Shown here: positions 16,507 through 24,247 of the stretch, piece by piece | Layout: each line of letters starts with the position of its first letter | How positions within the stretch are numbered: the stretch's first letter is position 1 | From: an uncultured Clostridia bacterium | GTDB taxonomy: Bacteria; Bacillota; Clostridia; Christensenellales; Borkfalkiaceae | Assembly (NCBI GenBank): GCA_947630325.1 | Contig: CANRHB010000015.1 | Coordinates: forward strand, 1-38,977 | Length of the DNA: 38,977 bases | Direction: 5' to 3' | Translations under genes and position numbers: made by a program | Notes under the pieces: generated by a model | Databases searched by the model: none | Told to the model about the DNA's origin: nothing | What the model saw: the letters and a program-made list of their open reading frames with translations, nothing else

Positions 16507-16535
16507 TTGACAAATTTTTTTATTTGCGTTATCAT
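16507..16535 (+). promoter_or_regulatory. Promoter abutting the flavoprotein start codon
   Basis: TTGACA (16507-16512), 17 nt and TATCAT (16530-16535). Counting 7 nt on puts transcription start at 16542, the A of the ATG. Its -35 box is 4 nt from the -35 box of the divergent gene. Confidence 0.78.
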
Positions 16536-16541
16536 AAAATC

Positions 16542-17675
16542 ATGAATGTCGTCATCATCGGCGGCGGGACCGCCGGCATGGTCTGCTCCATCGTTCTTGC
16601 AAGAAAGGGGGTCGCCGTGACCCTTCTCGAACGCGGGGAACGGCTGGGCAGAAAACTCTCCGCAAGCGGAAACGGACAGGGCAACGTCACCAATCTGCAT
16701 ATGGGCGCGGAGCACTATTTTTCGGACGACCGTGAAAAGGTCGCCCGTGCGCTTGCGCGCTTTTCAAATCTTGATACGGTGCGCTTTTTGGAAGAGTTGG
16801 GCGGGATCTTTCTGCCCGATCCGCGCGGCAGGGTGTACCCCGCAGGCCGTCAGGCCTCCGCCGTCACCGACCTCTTGCGGGGAGAGATCACCCGTCTCGG
16901 CGTGGACGTCCGCCTGAATGCGCAGGTGAAGGACCTTTCTTATGAGGACGGGTTCAAGCTCGACTGCGGCAAAGAGCGCTTTTCCGCCGACAAAGTCATA
17001 TTGGCGGCGGGCGGGAAAGCCGCGCCCAATTTCGGGACGGACGGTTCGGCATTTGCGCTGGCGCAAAAGTTCGGGCATACCGTATCGCCCTGTTCGCCCG
17101 TGCTTGTGCAGCTCCGCTGCGATCCCGCGCGGGTGCGGGGACTGAAAGGCATCCGCGTAGATGCGGGTCTGCGCGTCATGCGGCGGGAAAAGGAAATTTT
17201 CAGCACGCGGGGAGACGTGCTCTTTACCGAGAGCGGCGTTTCCGGCGACGCGGTGTTCCAGGCCTCCTCCTATGCCGAGAAAGGCGACCTCCTCCTCGTC
17301 GATTTTTTGCCCGAGGTCGGGCGGGACAGGCTTTCCGAACGTCTGAAACGCAATACGGGTGCGGAAAAGTTGTTATGTATCGTCAATAACGGGCTCGGGC
17401 GAATGCTTGCGCGGTCGGCAAAAGACGACGGCGATCTTCTGCGCCTTTTGAAGAAATTCCCGCTCGAAGTGACGGGGACGCTCGGATTTGCGTACGCGCA
17501 GGCGACGCGGGGCGGCATTCCCCTGCGGGAAACGGACGAGAATTTGCAGAGCCTCAAACAAAGAGGGCTCTTCTTCGCGGGCGAGATCCTCAACGTAGAC
17601 GGGGAGTGCGGCGGCTACAATCTGCAATGGGCGTTTACCTCGGCGCAGATCGCCGCAGAGGGGGCGCTCTCATGA
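16542..17675 (+). CDS. HI0933/BaiN-family FAD-dependent flavoprotein
   Basis: A 377-residue flavoprotein. The N-terminal dinucleotide fold is NVVIIGGGTAGMVCSIVLARKG with the distal acidic residue in LLERG. Then comes the family signature GRKLSASGNGQGNVTN, VILAAGGKAAPNFGTDGSAF in the middle, and a C-terminal FAD motif LFFAGEILNVDGECGGYNLQWAF. Family members (YhiN, BaiN) are presumed NAD(P)H-dependent oxidoreductases; some act on bile-acid intermediates, but the substrate cannot be inferred here. The ATG at 16542 is chosen because an upstream TTG (16524) lies inside the promoter. No ribosome site is possible in front of this ATG if transcription starts where predicted. It overlaps the next gene by 4 nt (ATGA). 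Confidence 0.9.
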   Translation: MNVVIIGGGTAGMVCSIVLARKGVAVTLLERGERLGRKLSASGNGQGNVTNLHMGAEHYFSDDREKVARALARFSNLDTVRFLEELGGIFLPDPRGRVYPAGRQASAVTDLLRGEITRLGVDVRLNAQVKDLSYEDGFKLDCGKERFSADKVILAAGGKAAPNFGTDGSAFALAQKFGHTVSPCSPVLVQLRCDPARVRGLKGIRVDAGLRVMRREKEIFSTRGDVLFTESGVSGDAVFQASSYAEKGDLLLVDFLPEVGRDRLSERLKRNTGAEKLLCIVNNGLGRMLARSAKDDGDLLRLLKKFPLEVTGTLGFAYAQATRGGIPLRETDENLQSLKQRGLFFAGEILNVDGECGGYNLQWAFTSAQIAAEGALS

Positions 17676-19186
17676 AATTGCAGCTTACCCTTCCCCCCGA
17701 GGGATCGGAAGAGGAACTGAAAAAGCTCTGCGAAAAAAAATTCCGCAGGCCGCTGCGCTATTTTAAAATTTTGAAAAAATCTCTCGACGCCCGCAAAAAG
17801 ACGGACATTCGCTGGGTGTACACGGTGGAGTGCGACGTACGCGCCCCCGTTGAACGGCCGCGCACCTATCCGCAAGTCATCGGGCGGGCGCCCAAAGTCG
17901 TTATCGCGGGTGCAGGGCCTGCGGGCCTGTTCTGTGCGGTGCGGCTCGTAAAGCATGGGATCGCGCCGCTCGTGATCGAACGGGGAAAACCCGTCGAAGA
18001 GCGCGCAAGGGACGTGGAAACTTTCTTCCGCACGGGCGTGCTCGACCCCCAAAGCAACGTGCAGTTCGGCGAGGGTGGAGCGGGCACCTTTTCGGACGGA
18101 AAACTCAACACCCAGACGAATACCCCCTTCAACCGCGCAGTCATCGAGACCTTTCTCGAATTCGGCGCGCCCGAGGAGATCGGTTATTTGGCAAAGCCGC
18201 ACATCGGGAGCGACAAACTGCGGACGGTCGTTGCAAACATGCGCGATTTTCTCCTCGCAAACGGGGCGGAGATCATGTATTCCACCCTGTTGGAGGATGT
18301 GAAATTTCGCGGCGGCGCGCTTGATTCGGTGAAGATCGGCGGCGGCTGGCGGGAGGCGGACGATCTCGTCCTCGCCGTCGGGCACAGCGCGCGGGACACC
18401 TTTGAAATGCTTCTCTCCCGAGGCTTTTCAATGGAACAGAAGGAATTTGCGGTGGGCGCGCGTATCGAGCACTTACAGGAGCGGATCGGAAAGAGCCAAT
18501 ACGGTCAACAATACAGCCTGTTTCCGCCCGCAGATTACAAGCTCGTGTCCCATGCGGGGGAGCGGGCGGCATTCACCTTCTGCATGTGCCCCGGCGGGGT
18601 CGTCATTCCCTCGGCCTCGGAGGAAGGGGGCGTCGTCACCAACGGCATGAGCAACTTCGCGCGGGAGGGGAGGAACGCGAATTCCGCCCTCGTCGTGCAG
18701 GTGAAACGGGAGGACTTCGGCGGGGAACACCCCCTTGCGGGCGTGGAATACCAAAGAAAGTTGGAGCGGGCGGCATACCTTGCGGGCGGCGGGAAATTCT
18801 GCGCGCCCGTGCAGCTCGTGGGGGACTTTCTCGCGGGCAGGGAGAGCAGCCGTTTCGGCGAAGTGCTCCCCACATACGCCTGCGGGACGGCGTTTGCCGC
18901 AATGGACGGCTGCTTGCCCCCAGAGATCGTGAACGCCATGCGGGCGGCGCTGCCCGATATGGACGGCAGATTGAAGGGGTTTGCCTCGCCCGACGCAGTT
19001 TTAACGGGCGTCGAATCGCGCACAAGCTCGCCCGTCCGCATTTTACGCGGGGAAGACCTGCAAGCGGTCGGAAAAACGGGCGTCTATCCCTGCGGAGAGG
19101 GGTGCGGCTACGCAGGTGGGATCACCTCCTCGGCGGCAGACGGTCTCCGCGTTGCGGAACGGATCGCTTTCAAATATCTCTCATAG
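17672..19186 (+). CDS. FAD-dependent dehydrogenase, COG2509-like
   Basis: A 504-residue protein. Residues 1-75 form a small basic domain (LKKLCEKKFRRPLRYFKILKKSLDARK), then the FAD-binding fold VVIAGAGPAGLFCAVRLVKHG with VIERG. Further motifs are NVQFGEGGAGTFSDGKLNTQ, VLAVGHSARDTFEML, GARIEHLQ, CMCPGGVVIPSASEEGGVVTNGMS and the C-terminal GEGCGYAGGITSSAADGLRVAE. This is the architecture of the widespread, uncharacterised bacterial dehydrogenases of COG2509. The start at 17672 follows GAGGGGGCG and overlaps the end of the preceding flavoprotein, so the two are co-translated, which suggests a common pathway. Reaction unknown. Confidence 0.88.
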   Translation: MKLQLTLPPEGSEEELKKLCEKKFRRPLRYFKILKKSLDARKKTDIRWVYTVECDVRAPVERPRTYPQVIGRAPKVVIAGAGPAGLFCAVRLVKHGIAPLVIERGKPVEERARDVETFFRTGVLDPQSNVQFGEGGAGTFSDGKLNTQTNTPFNRAVIETFLEFGAPEEIGYLAKPHIGSDKLRTVVANMRDFLLANGAEIMYSTLLEDVKFRGGALDSVKIGGGWREADDLVLAVGHSARDTFEMLLSRGFSMEQKEFAVGARIEHLQERIGKSQYGQQYSLFPPADYKLVSHAGERAAFTFCMCPGGVVIPSASEEGGVVTNGMSNFAREGRNANSALVVQVKREDFGGEHPLAGVEYQRKLERAAYLAGGGKFCAPVQLVGDFLAGRESSRFGEVLPTYACGTAFAAMDGCLPPEIVNAMRAALPDMDGRLKGFASPDAVLTGVESRTSSPVRILRGEDLQAVGKTGVYPCGEGCGYAGGITSSAADGLRVAERIAFKYLS

Positions 19187-19202
19187 AAATACAAGAGAAA
19201 TA

Positions 19203-19236
19203 CAAGAGCCCCTCGGCTGATGCCGAGGGGCTCTTG
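19203..19236. terminator. Hairpin after the flavoprotein pair, likely terminator
   Basis: A 15-bp stem CAAGAGCCCCTCGGC with its complement and a 4-nt loop, 17 nt after the stop. The plus strand has no T run after it; the minus strand has TATTTCTCTTG. It may therefore stop transcription weakly or act as an mRNA 3' stabiliser. Two tandem GAAATACAAGA units precede it. Confidence 0.5.
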
Positions 19237-19403
19237 TGAGAGAATATGAAAAAATTGTGGAGTATAGGAGAATTGAAGTGGGTGATCTCCCGTGTGGAAC
19301 GATCATACTTTAACACCCTTTCGTGTAAATTGCGTGAAAAAACGATTAAAAGAAGGAGAATTTTACGGCGGGGAAAAAAATCAAAAGAATTTTGGGATAG
19401 CGC

Positions 19404-19432
19404 TTGCAAACACGGCCGAAATATGGTAAAAT
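19404..19432 (+). promoter_or_regulatory. Promoter of the GH43 lipoprotein gene
   Basis: TTGCAA (19404-19409), 17 nt and TAAAAT (19427-19432), with TGG before the -10. The leader is about 23 nt and contains CAGGGGGAAAG as ribosome site. Confidence 0.72.
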
Positions 19433-19461
19433 GTAACAAACCAATTTCAGGGGGAAAGAAA

Positions 19462-21444
19462 ATGAGAAAGACACAAGGAATTCTGGCGCTCGCTCTCGGC
19501 TCCGTTATGGCGCTTGCGGCATTTGCCGGCTGCGACAAAGGAGAAAATGCAGCGAAAGGGGAGTATGAAAAGCTTCCCGAGGCGACGCGAATCTGCTATG
19601 ACAACTTGCCTGACGACGGCATTTCCATTGCCGCCGAGGACACCACTTGCGAGGTAAAGAACGCTACCTCCCGTAAGGAATACGGTTTGGACGGAAAAGA
19701 GGTCCCGGAGGGGACGGTCGTCTCCTATGAGGGGAGCACCGTTACCGCCAAGAGCGCGGGGACCGCAGAGTTTACGGTGGAGGCCGGCTCCACAGTGCGC
19801 GTGGAAGTCGTTCCCGCCTATGTCACCGATCCCGGCAACCAATACTCTGGAACCGCAAGCGACTACACGCAGGACGGGAAAATGCTCGGCGGCACCCACG
19901 ATCCCTCCCTTATCGAGGTGATCGAGGACGGCAAGCCCGCCTACTACATCTTCTCCACCGGTTGGGGGGTAGGCAATGAGATCAGAAGATCGACCGACCT
20001 CATCCACTGGGATTACATGGGGAAGAGCACCGCGACAAGCACCGCGATGACCGATATCGCGACATGGATCGGCGGCGAGAACAACGGATTCATCCAGTGG
20101 TGGGCGCCCGACATCGTGCCCGCCTCGGGCGGCGGATATTGGCTGTACACCTGCTGCGTTTCTAACGGATATGTTAAGCTCGACGACGGCGTTGAATATT
20201 CCAAGGCCTGCATCGTGCTCTTCAAGTCCGATTCCCTCAAAGCCGAGTCCTTCCGCTATGTGGGCGTTCTGATGCAATCATGTATTCCCAACAACGACAG
20301 CGGCGCCATCGACGTCAACTCCATTGACCCGCAGATCATCTACGATCCCGACGGCAACATGTATATGGCGTACGGCTCCTTCGGTACGGGCAACTGGATG
20401 CTCGAACTCAATCCCGCAACGGGCCTGAGAAAGGACGGCGTCTATAAGAACGGGAAGTTCCTCGATTGGAAAAAGATCAGAGAGTACCGCACTGAGGCGA
20501 CTGGGATCTATACCCAATATAACCTGGGCGAGGAAGTCAAGCACGCTTTCTACGGCACGATGATCTCGGAGGGCGCGATGGAAGCTCCCGTCATTGCCCG
20601 CCACGACAATGTCACCGTCTCCGACGAAACGGGAAAAGTGCTCGAAGAGGGCAAGACGTTCTACTATTCAATGCACTCCTACAACGGCCTCGGACAGGCA
20701 TACCAGATGTGGGGCGGCAGGAGCGAGAGCCCTTGGGGCAGATACACCTCCACAGGCGGCACGGGGATCTATAACGAACGTCCCGGCGCAACGAGCAATT
20801 CGGGAAACAAGTACATGGGCTCCTTCACCTGGACGACGAAGGCGCAGGGCGTATTCGAGCCGAACATCGTGCTCCCCGGCCACAATGACCTCTTTACGAC
20901 GAGCGACGACGTCAACATCGCGGCCTACATCACGAGAACGCCCTCCTACAACCCCAACAGCGATCTTGTGTTCATGGTCCAGCTGCACCAATACTATCTG
21001 AACAGCTTCGGCGACATCTGCATCAACCCCAACCGCTACGGGAAGGAGATCGACCGCACCGTCACCAAAGAGGAGCTCTTCAAATACACCGACAACGGCA
21101 AGTTCCAGATGATCGCCCTCGAAAACGGCACACATGCCCAGACGACGGCGAGCACTTCGGTGGACGTCACTCTCACCGAGGACGGCAAGATCAACTATGC
21201 GGGCGAGCAGATCGGCACATGGCTCATGTACGGAAAGGGCTATATCAAGCTCTCCTTCACCGAACTCCAAAAGATCCCGAACGTTGCGTCCGGCTTGCAG
21301 GAGACCTACTACGGCGTGGTGCGTCCCGCTTGGCTCAACGACCAGAACAAGTCGGGGTTCACGATTACCTGCCTCAGCCATGGACAGGCGGCGCGCAGCA
21401 TGGCGCTCTTCATGAACAACTACTCCACCCTTGGCGTCAAATAA
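19462..21444 (+). CDS. GH43-family glycoside hydrolase lipoprotein, arabinanase-like
   Basis: A 660-residue secreted enzyme. The signal MRKTQGILALALGSVMALAAFAGC ends in a lipobox Cys, so it should be anchored on the cell surface. The GH43 five-bladed propeller follows from about residue 140: LGGTHDPSLIEV (catalytic base candidate Asp147), IQWWAPDIVPASGGGYWLYT, NSIDPQIIYDPDGNMYMAYGSF (the pKa-modulating Asp) and SEGAMEAPVI (catalytic acid Glu). APDI and IDPQ are typical of endo-1,5-alpha-L-arabinanase-like subfamilies, so plant arabinan is a likely substrate, with the exact subfamily unsettled. The region between the signal and the propeller (residues 25-140) has an Ig-like beta composition. 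No transporter or sugar-utilisation genes flank it. Confidence 0.88.
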   Translation: MRKTQGILALALGSVMALAAFAGCDKGENAAKGEYEKLPEATRICYDNLPDDGISIAAEDTTCEVKNATSRKEYGLDGKEVPEGTVVSYEGSTVTAKSAGTAEFTVEAGSTVRVEVVPAYVTDPGNQYSGTASDYTQDGKMLGGTHDPSLIEVIEDGKPAYYIFSTGWGVGNEIRRSTDLIHWDYMGKSTATSTAMTDIATWIGGENNGFIQWWAPDIVPASGGGYWLYTCCVSNGYVKLDDGVEYSKACIVLFKSDSLKAESFRYVGVLMQSCIPNNDSGAIDVNSIDPQIIYDPDGNMYMAYGSFGTGNWMLELNPATGLRKDGVYKNGKFLDWKKIREYRTEATGIYTQYNLGEEVKHAFYGTMISEGAMEAPVIARHDNVTVSDETGKVLEEGKTFYYSMHSYNGLGQAYQMWGGRSESPWGRYTSTGGTGIYNERPGATSNSGNKYMGSFTWTTKAQGVFEPNIVLPGHNDLFTTSDDVNIAAYITRTPSYNPNSDLVFMVQLHQYYLNSFGDICINPNRYGKEIDRTVTKEELFKYTDNGKFQMIALENGTHAQTTASTSVDVTLTEDGKINYAGEQIGTWLMYGKGYIKLSFTELQKIPNVASGLQETYYGVVRPAWLNDQNKSGFTITCLSHGQAARSMALFMNNYSTLGVK

Positions 21445-21461
21445 GGGCGAAAAGAAAACAG

Positions 21462-21491
21462 GAAAGGCTTCCCTGCGGGGAAGCCTTTTTC
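21462..21491 (+). terminator. Terminator of the GH43 gene
   Basis: AAAGGCTTCCC and GGGGAAGCCTTTTTC form an 11-bp stem with a T run, 18 nt after the stop. Confidence 0.88.
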
Positions 21492-21499
21492 ATTGAGGA

Positions 21500-21533
21500 A
21501 GGGGCGGCGGGCGCATTTTGCGCCCGCCGCCCC
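21500..21533 (-). terminator. Hairpin after tmcAL, probable terminator
   Basis: GGGGCGGCGGGCGC and its complement around ATTTT, 22 nt beyond the tmcAL stop. On the minus strand it is followed by TTCCTC and then by the neighbouring terminator hairpin. Confidence 0.6.
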
Positions 21534-21554
21534 CCTTTGACTGTCCGTTCGTTT

Positions 21555-22733
21555 TTACACGATCACGCTTTCGTATTCGTTGGTGTGCGTGCCCGTAAGA
21601 ATATCATAGAGGTCGTTTGCCCTGACGTCCGTCTCAAAGCAGGCAAGGGCGTCTTTTTTGAGACTTCCCGCGTCGCTCTTGCGCATAATGACGGGGTAAT
21701 TCCCGCGATTGAGTGCAGCCAAAACTTCGGGCTTGCGCGTGACGGCAAGCACTTTGCAATAGAGGGGCGCTTCGAGAAAGTCCCGCACCGCTTTGCGGTC
21801 CAGTCCCAAAAAGTTTTGCAGCAAAATGCGTTTCAAGCGGGAAAGAGTATAGCGTTTGGAGACGACCTTTCCGAGCGCTGCGTCGTAAGAGGGGTTGCTC
21901 TTCACCATGCTGCGGAGGCGGTTTTCCAGTCCTTCCGAGCAATCGGGGCACTTCATCACTTCCTCGGGGCCTCTGAGGAGCAGCGCGGCGAGCGCGGCCT
22001 GCCGATAGGGCGGTTCGCGGTAGTTTGCAAGGTCGCGCAGAACGTTGGCGGGAAGATTGCTCTTCAAGAGTTTGAGCGTCTTTTTGTCGGGCGATTTCAA
22101 CGCCTCTCTGAGCGCGGTCGCGGAGGAGAAATTCTTGAAGAGCGCAACGTCGGCATATCCGCCTCCCACGCGGGGAATGGGCAGAGGCTTTATCTTCGCG
22201 CCTGAAGAGAGGATCGCGCGGCAATACTCCACGCCCAAAATATTGTTGGGGGCGGTGAGGAGAGCCTCGTCGATATCGGTGTTCAGCGAGAGCACCGTCT
22301 GCGTCCGCGCCTTTACATAGGAGGTGCCGTCCTTCATGTTCTCTTTTAAGGCAGCCTTAAACTGCTTGTCCTCCGAAAGGGTCGCCTTGGCGGCATTGAG
22401 AAATTCCTCTTCCGTCCCGCTTTCGCAGCCGAAGGCGAGCGCGCTCACCTCGGGAATGGCGGAGAGAATGTGCACGGCGCCGCTTGCGAAGATCTCGGCA
22501 GGGGCGACGGCAAAGGCGGCGGGCAGTTCTAAAACGACGTCCGCGCCGCATTCCACGGCATGCCGCGCGCGGATATTTTTATGGAGCACGGCAATTTCCC
22601 CTCGCTGGGTAAAATTTCCGCTCATGAGGCAGAGGATCTTATCGCATCCGCTCAACTTCCTGATCTGCTCGAATTGATACTTGTGCCCGTTGTGGAAGGG
22701 ATTGTATTCGCAAATGACCGCACAAAATTTCAT
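21555..22733 (-). CDS. tmcAL: tRNA(Met) cytidine acetate ligase (YlbM family)
   Basis: A 392-residue member of the TmcAL/YlbM family, which activates acetate with ATP and acetylates the wobble cytidine of elongator tRNA-Met. The N-terminal nucleotidyltransferase fold is clear: MKFCAVICEYNPFHNGHKYQFEQ with the HxGH-type HNGH, then LCLMSGNFTQRGEIAVLHKNIRA and GADVVLELPAAFAVAPAEIFASGAV. The tRNA-binding part shows PNNILGVEYCRAIL and PIPRVGGGY. The start at 22733 follows AGAGGCGAAAAAG; longer in-frame starts would run into the divergent pta promoter. TmcAL consumes acetate directly, so its position opposite pta-ackA is notable. In Bacillus the relatives ylbM, ylbN (yceD) and rpmF are also neighbours. 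Confidence 0.93.
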   Translation of the reverse strand: MKFCAVICEYNPFHNGHKYQFEQIRKLSGCDKILCLMSGNFTQRGEIAVLHKNIRARHAVECGADVVLELPAAFAVAPAEIFASGAVHILSAIPEVSALAFGCESGTEEEFLNAAKATLSEDKQFKAALKENMKDGTSYVKARTQTVLSLNTDIDEALLTAPNNILGVEYCRAILSSGAKIKPLPIPRVGGGYADVALFKNFSSATALREALKSPDKKTLKLLKSNLPANVLRDLANYREPPYRQAALAALLLRGPEEVMKCPDCSEGLENRLRSMVKSNPSYDAALGKVVSKRYTLSRLKRILLQNFLGLDRKAVRDFLEAPLYCKVLAVTRKPEVLAALNRGNYPVIMRKSDAGSLKKDALACFETDVRANDLYDILTGTHTNEYESVIV

Positions 22734-22751
22734 CTTTTTCGCCTCTTGTCC

Positions 22752-22780
22752 TTTACAATTTTTCCCAAATAGTGTATAAT
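22752..22780 (+). promoter_or_regulatory. Promoter of pta
   Basis: TTTACA (22752-22757), 17 nt and TATAAT (22775-22780). A minus-strand TATAAT at 22811-22806 could drive tmcAL, so the two transcripts would overlap at their 5' ends. Confidence 0.72.
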
Positions 22781-22858
22781 GGTCGGGAAATGACTCCCGA
22801 ATGCTATTATACACGAAGCGGGGGGAAAAAGAAAGCAAATTGCGGAGGTTTTTTAATT

Positions 22859-23902
22859 ATGGCTTTTATGGACAAACTCAAAGAACTCGGCAGAAAGATC
22901 ACCGAGAGCGGCACGATCGTGGAAGAGATCAAGAACAAGGCAAGGGAACTCAATAAGAAAATCGTCCTTTGCGAGGGCGAGGACAAGCGCGTCGTGCAGG
23001 CGGCTTCCATCTGCACGCAGGAGAAGATCGCCCGTATCGTCTTGCTCGGCAACGAGGAGGAGATCAAAAAGAACAACGAGGGCGTGGACCTCAGCTACAT
23101 CGAGATCATCGACCCCGCCACTTCGCCCAAACTCGAAGGGTATGCGAACCTTCTCTATGAATTGCGGAAGGCCAAGGGTATGACGGAGGAACAGGCGAAA
23201 GAACAGGCGAAAGATCCCACCTTCTTCGGCGCGCTCATGCTCAAAAGCGGCGATGTAGACGGGCTCGTCTCGGGCGCTTGCCACTCCACGGCAAACACGC
23301 TGCGTCCCGGCCTTCAAATCATCAAGACGGCTTCCGGCGTCTCCGCCGTTTCGAGTTTCAACCTCATGGTCGCGCCTGCGGTCGGCAATAAATACGTCCC
23401 CGACGGCAAGATCGTATTTGCCGATTGCGGTCTCAACCCCACCTATACGGCGGAAGGGCTCGCCGATTGCGCCATCGCGACGGCCAAGAGCGCAAAGGAG
23501 ATCGCGGGGCTCGATCCCAAGGTCGCCATGCTCTCCTTCTCCACGATGGGCAGCGCCAAGCACGACCTTGTCACGCTCGTACAGGAAGCGACGAAGATCG
23601 CCAAGGAAAAGGCGCCCGATCTCAAAATCGAGGGCGAGCTCCAATTCGACGCGGCGATCGTGCCCGAAGTGGCGCAGCTCAAAGCGCCCGGGAGCGAAGT
23701 TGCGGGCCATGCAAACGTGTTCATCTTCCCCGATCTGCAAGCGGGCAATATCGGCTACAAGATCGCGGAGCGTCTCGGCGGATTCCAGGCAATCGGTCCC
23801 ATCTGCCAGGGCTTTGCAAAACCCCTCAACGACCTCTCCCGCGGCTGCAAGGCGGACGACATCGTCTGCGCGGTTGCCATCACGGCTTTGCAAACAAGAT
23901 AA
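22859..23902 (+). CDS. pta: Phosphate acetyltransferase
   Basis: A 347-residue single-domain phosphotransacetylase, converting acetyl-CoA and phosphate to acetyl phosphate. After an N-terminal helix the family core begins KKIVLCEGEDKRVVQAA. Further signatures are GALMLKSGDVDGLVSGACHSTANTLRPGLQIIKT, FADCGLNPTYTAEGLADCAIATA, MLSFSTMGSAKHD, EGELQFDAAIVPEVAQLKAPGSEVAGHANVFIFPDLQAGNIGYKI and the C-terminal GPICQGFAKPLNDLSRGC. The ATG at 22859 follows GCGGAGGTTTTTTAATT; upstream in-frame starts are nearer the promoter and lack a ribosome site. With ackA it forms the acetate-producing ATP-generating pathway of fermentation. Confidence 0.97.
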   Translation: MAFMDKLKELGRKITESGTIVEEIKNKARELNKKIVLCEGEDKRVVQAASICTQEKIARIVLLGNEEEIKKNNEGVDLSYIEIIDPATSPKLEGYANLLYELRKAKGMTEEQAKEQAKDPTFFGALMLKSGDVDGLVSGACHSTANTLRPGLQIIKTASGVSAVSSFNLMVAPAVGNKYVPDGKIVFADCGLNPTYTAEGLADCAIATAKSAKEIAGLDPKVAMLSFSTMGSAKHDLVTLVQEATKIAKEKAPDLKIEGELQFDAAIVPEVAQLKAPGSEVAGHANVFIFPDLQAGNIGYKIAERLGGFQAIGPICQGFAKPLNDLSRGCKADDIVCAVAITALQTR

Positions 23903-23935
23903 AGGGTTTCGCACAATTCTTTGCTCGCTCCTCCC

Positions 23936-23990
23936 TTGCCCACCCCTTGAGGGGTGGGTGTCACGCGTTTCGCGCGTGACGGAAGGGGTG
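23936..23990. repeat. Two-hairpin dispersed repeat between pta and ackA, copy 1
   Basis: Stem 1 pairs CCACCCC with GGGGTGG; stem 2 pairs GTCACGCG with CGCGTGAC; GGAAGGGGTG follows. The layout matches the copy at 24150. No U run marks either as a classic terminator. Confidence 0.6.
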
Positions 23991-24149
23991 TCGCTTCGTT
24001 AATAATTGTGCGAGGAAAGGTGCATATGCGCTTTCACCTCCTCAACCTCTCATTCGTTTCATCGGACAATAAGCCGTAAGAGTGCGGCAAATTGGGTGCG
24101 CTTATGGAAAATGGCGATTTTCCAACGCGCAGCGATTGAGGAATAAGCC

Positions 24150-24205
24150 ATACCCCAACTTGTTGGGGGAGGTGTCACCGTAGGTGACGGGTGGAGGTGC
24201 CATTG
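24150..24205. repeat. Two-hairpin dispersed repeat between pta and ackA, copy 2
   Basis: Stem 1 is CCCCAACTTGTTGGGG; stem 2 is GTCACCGTAGGTGAC; GGGTGGAGGTG follows. It has the same order as copy 1. Together they occupy much of the 345-bp gap between pta and ackA, in which I see no gene. Confidence 0.6.
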
Positions 24206-24247
24206 TATCCCAAAAATCAAAAAATCGACCTGATAACGAGGTAATTT

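Noticed and set aside
19396-19412. Catabolite-repression (cre) or LacI-type operator at the GH43 promoter
   Set aside because: TAGCGCTTGCAAAC has one good half-site only; the other half does not match.
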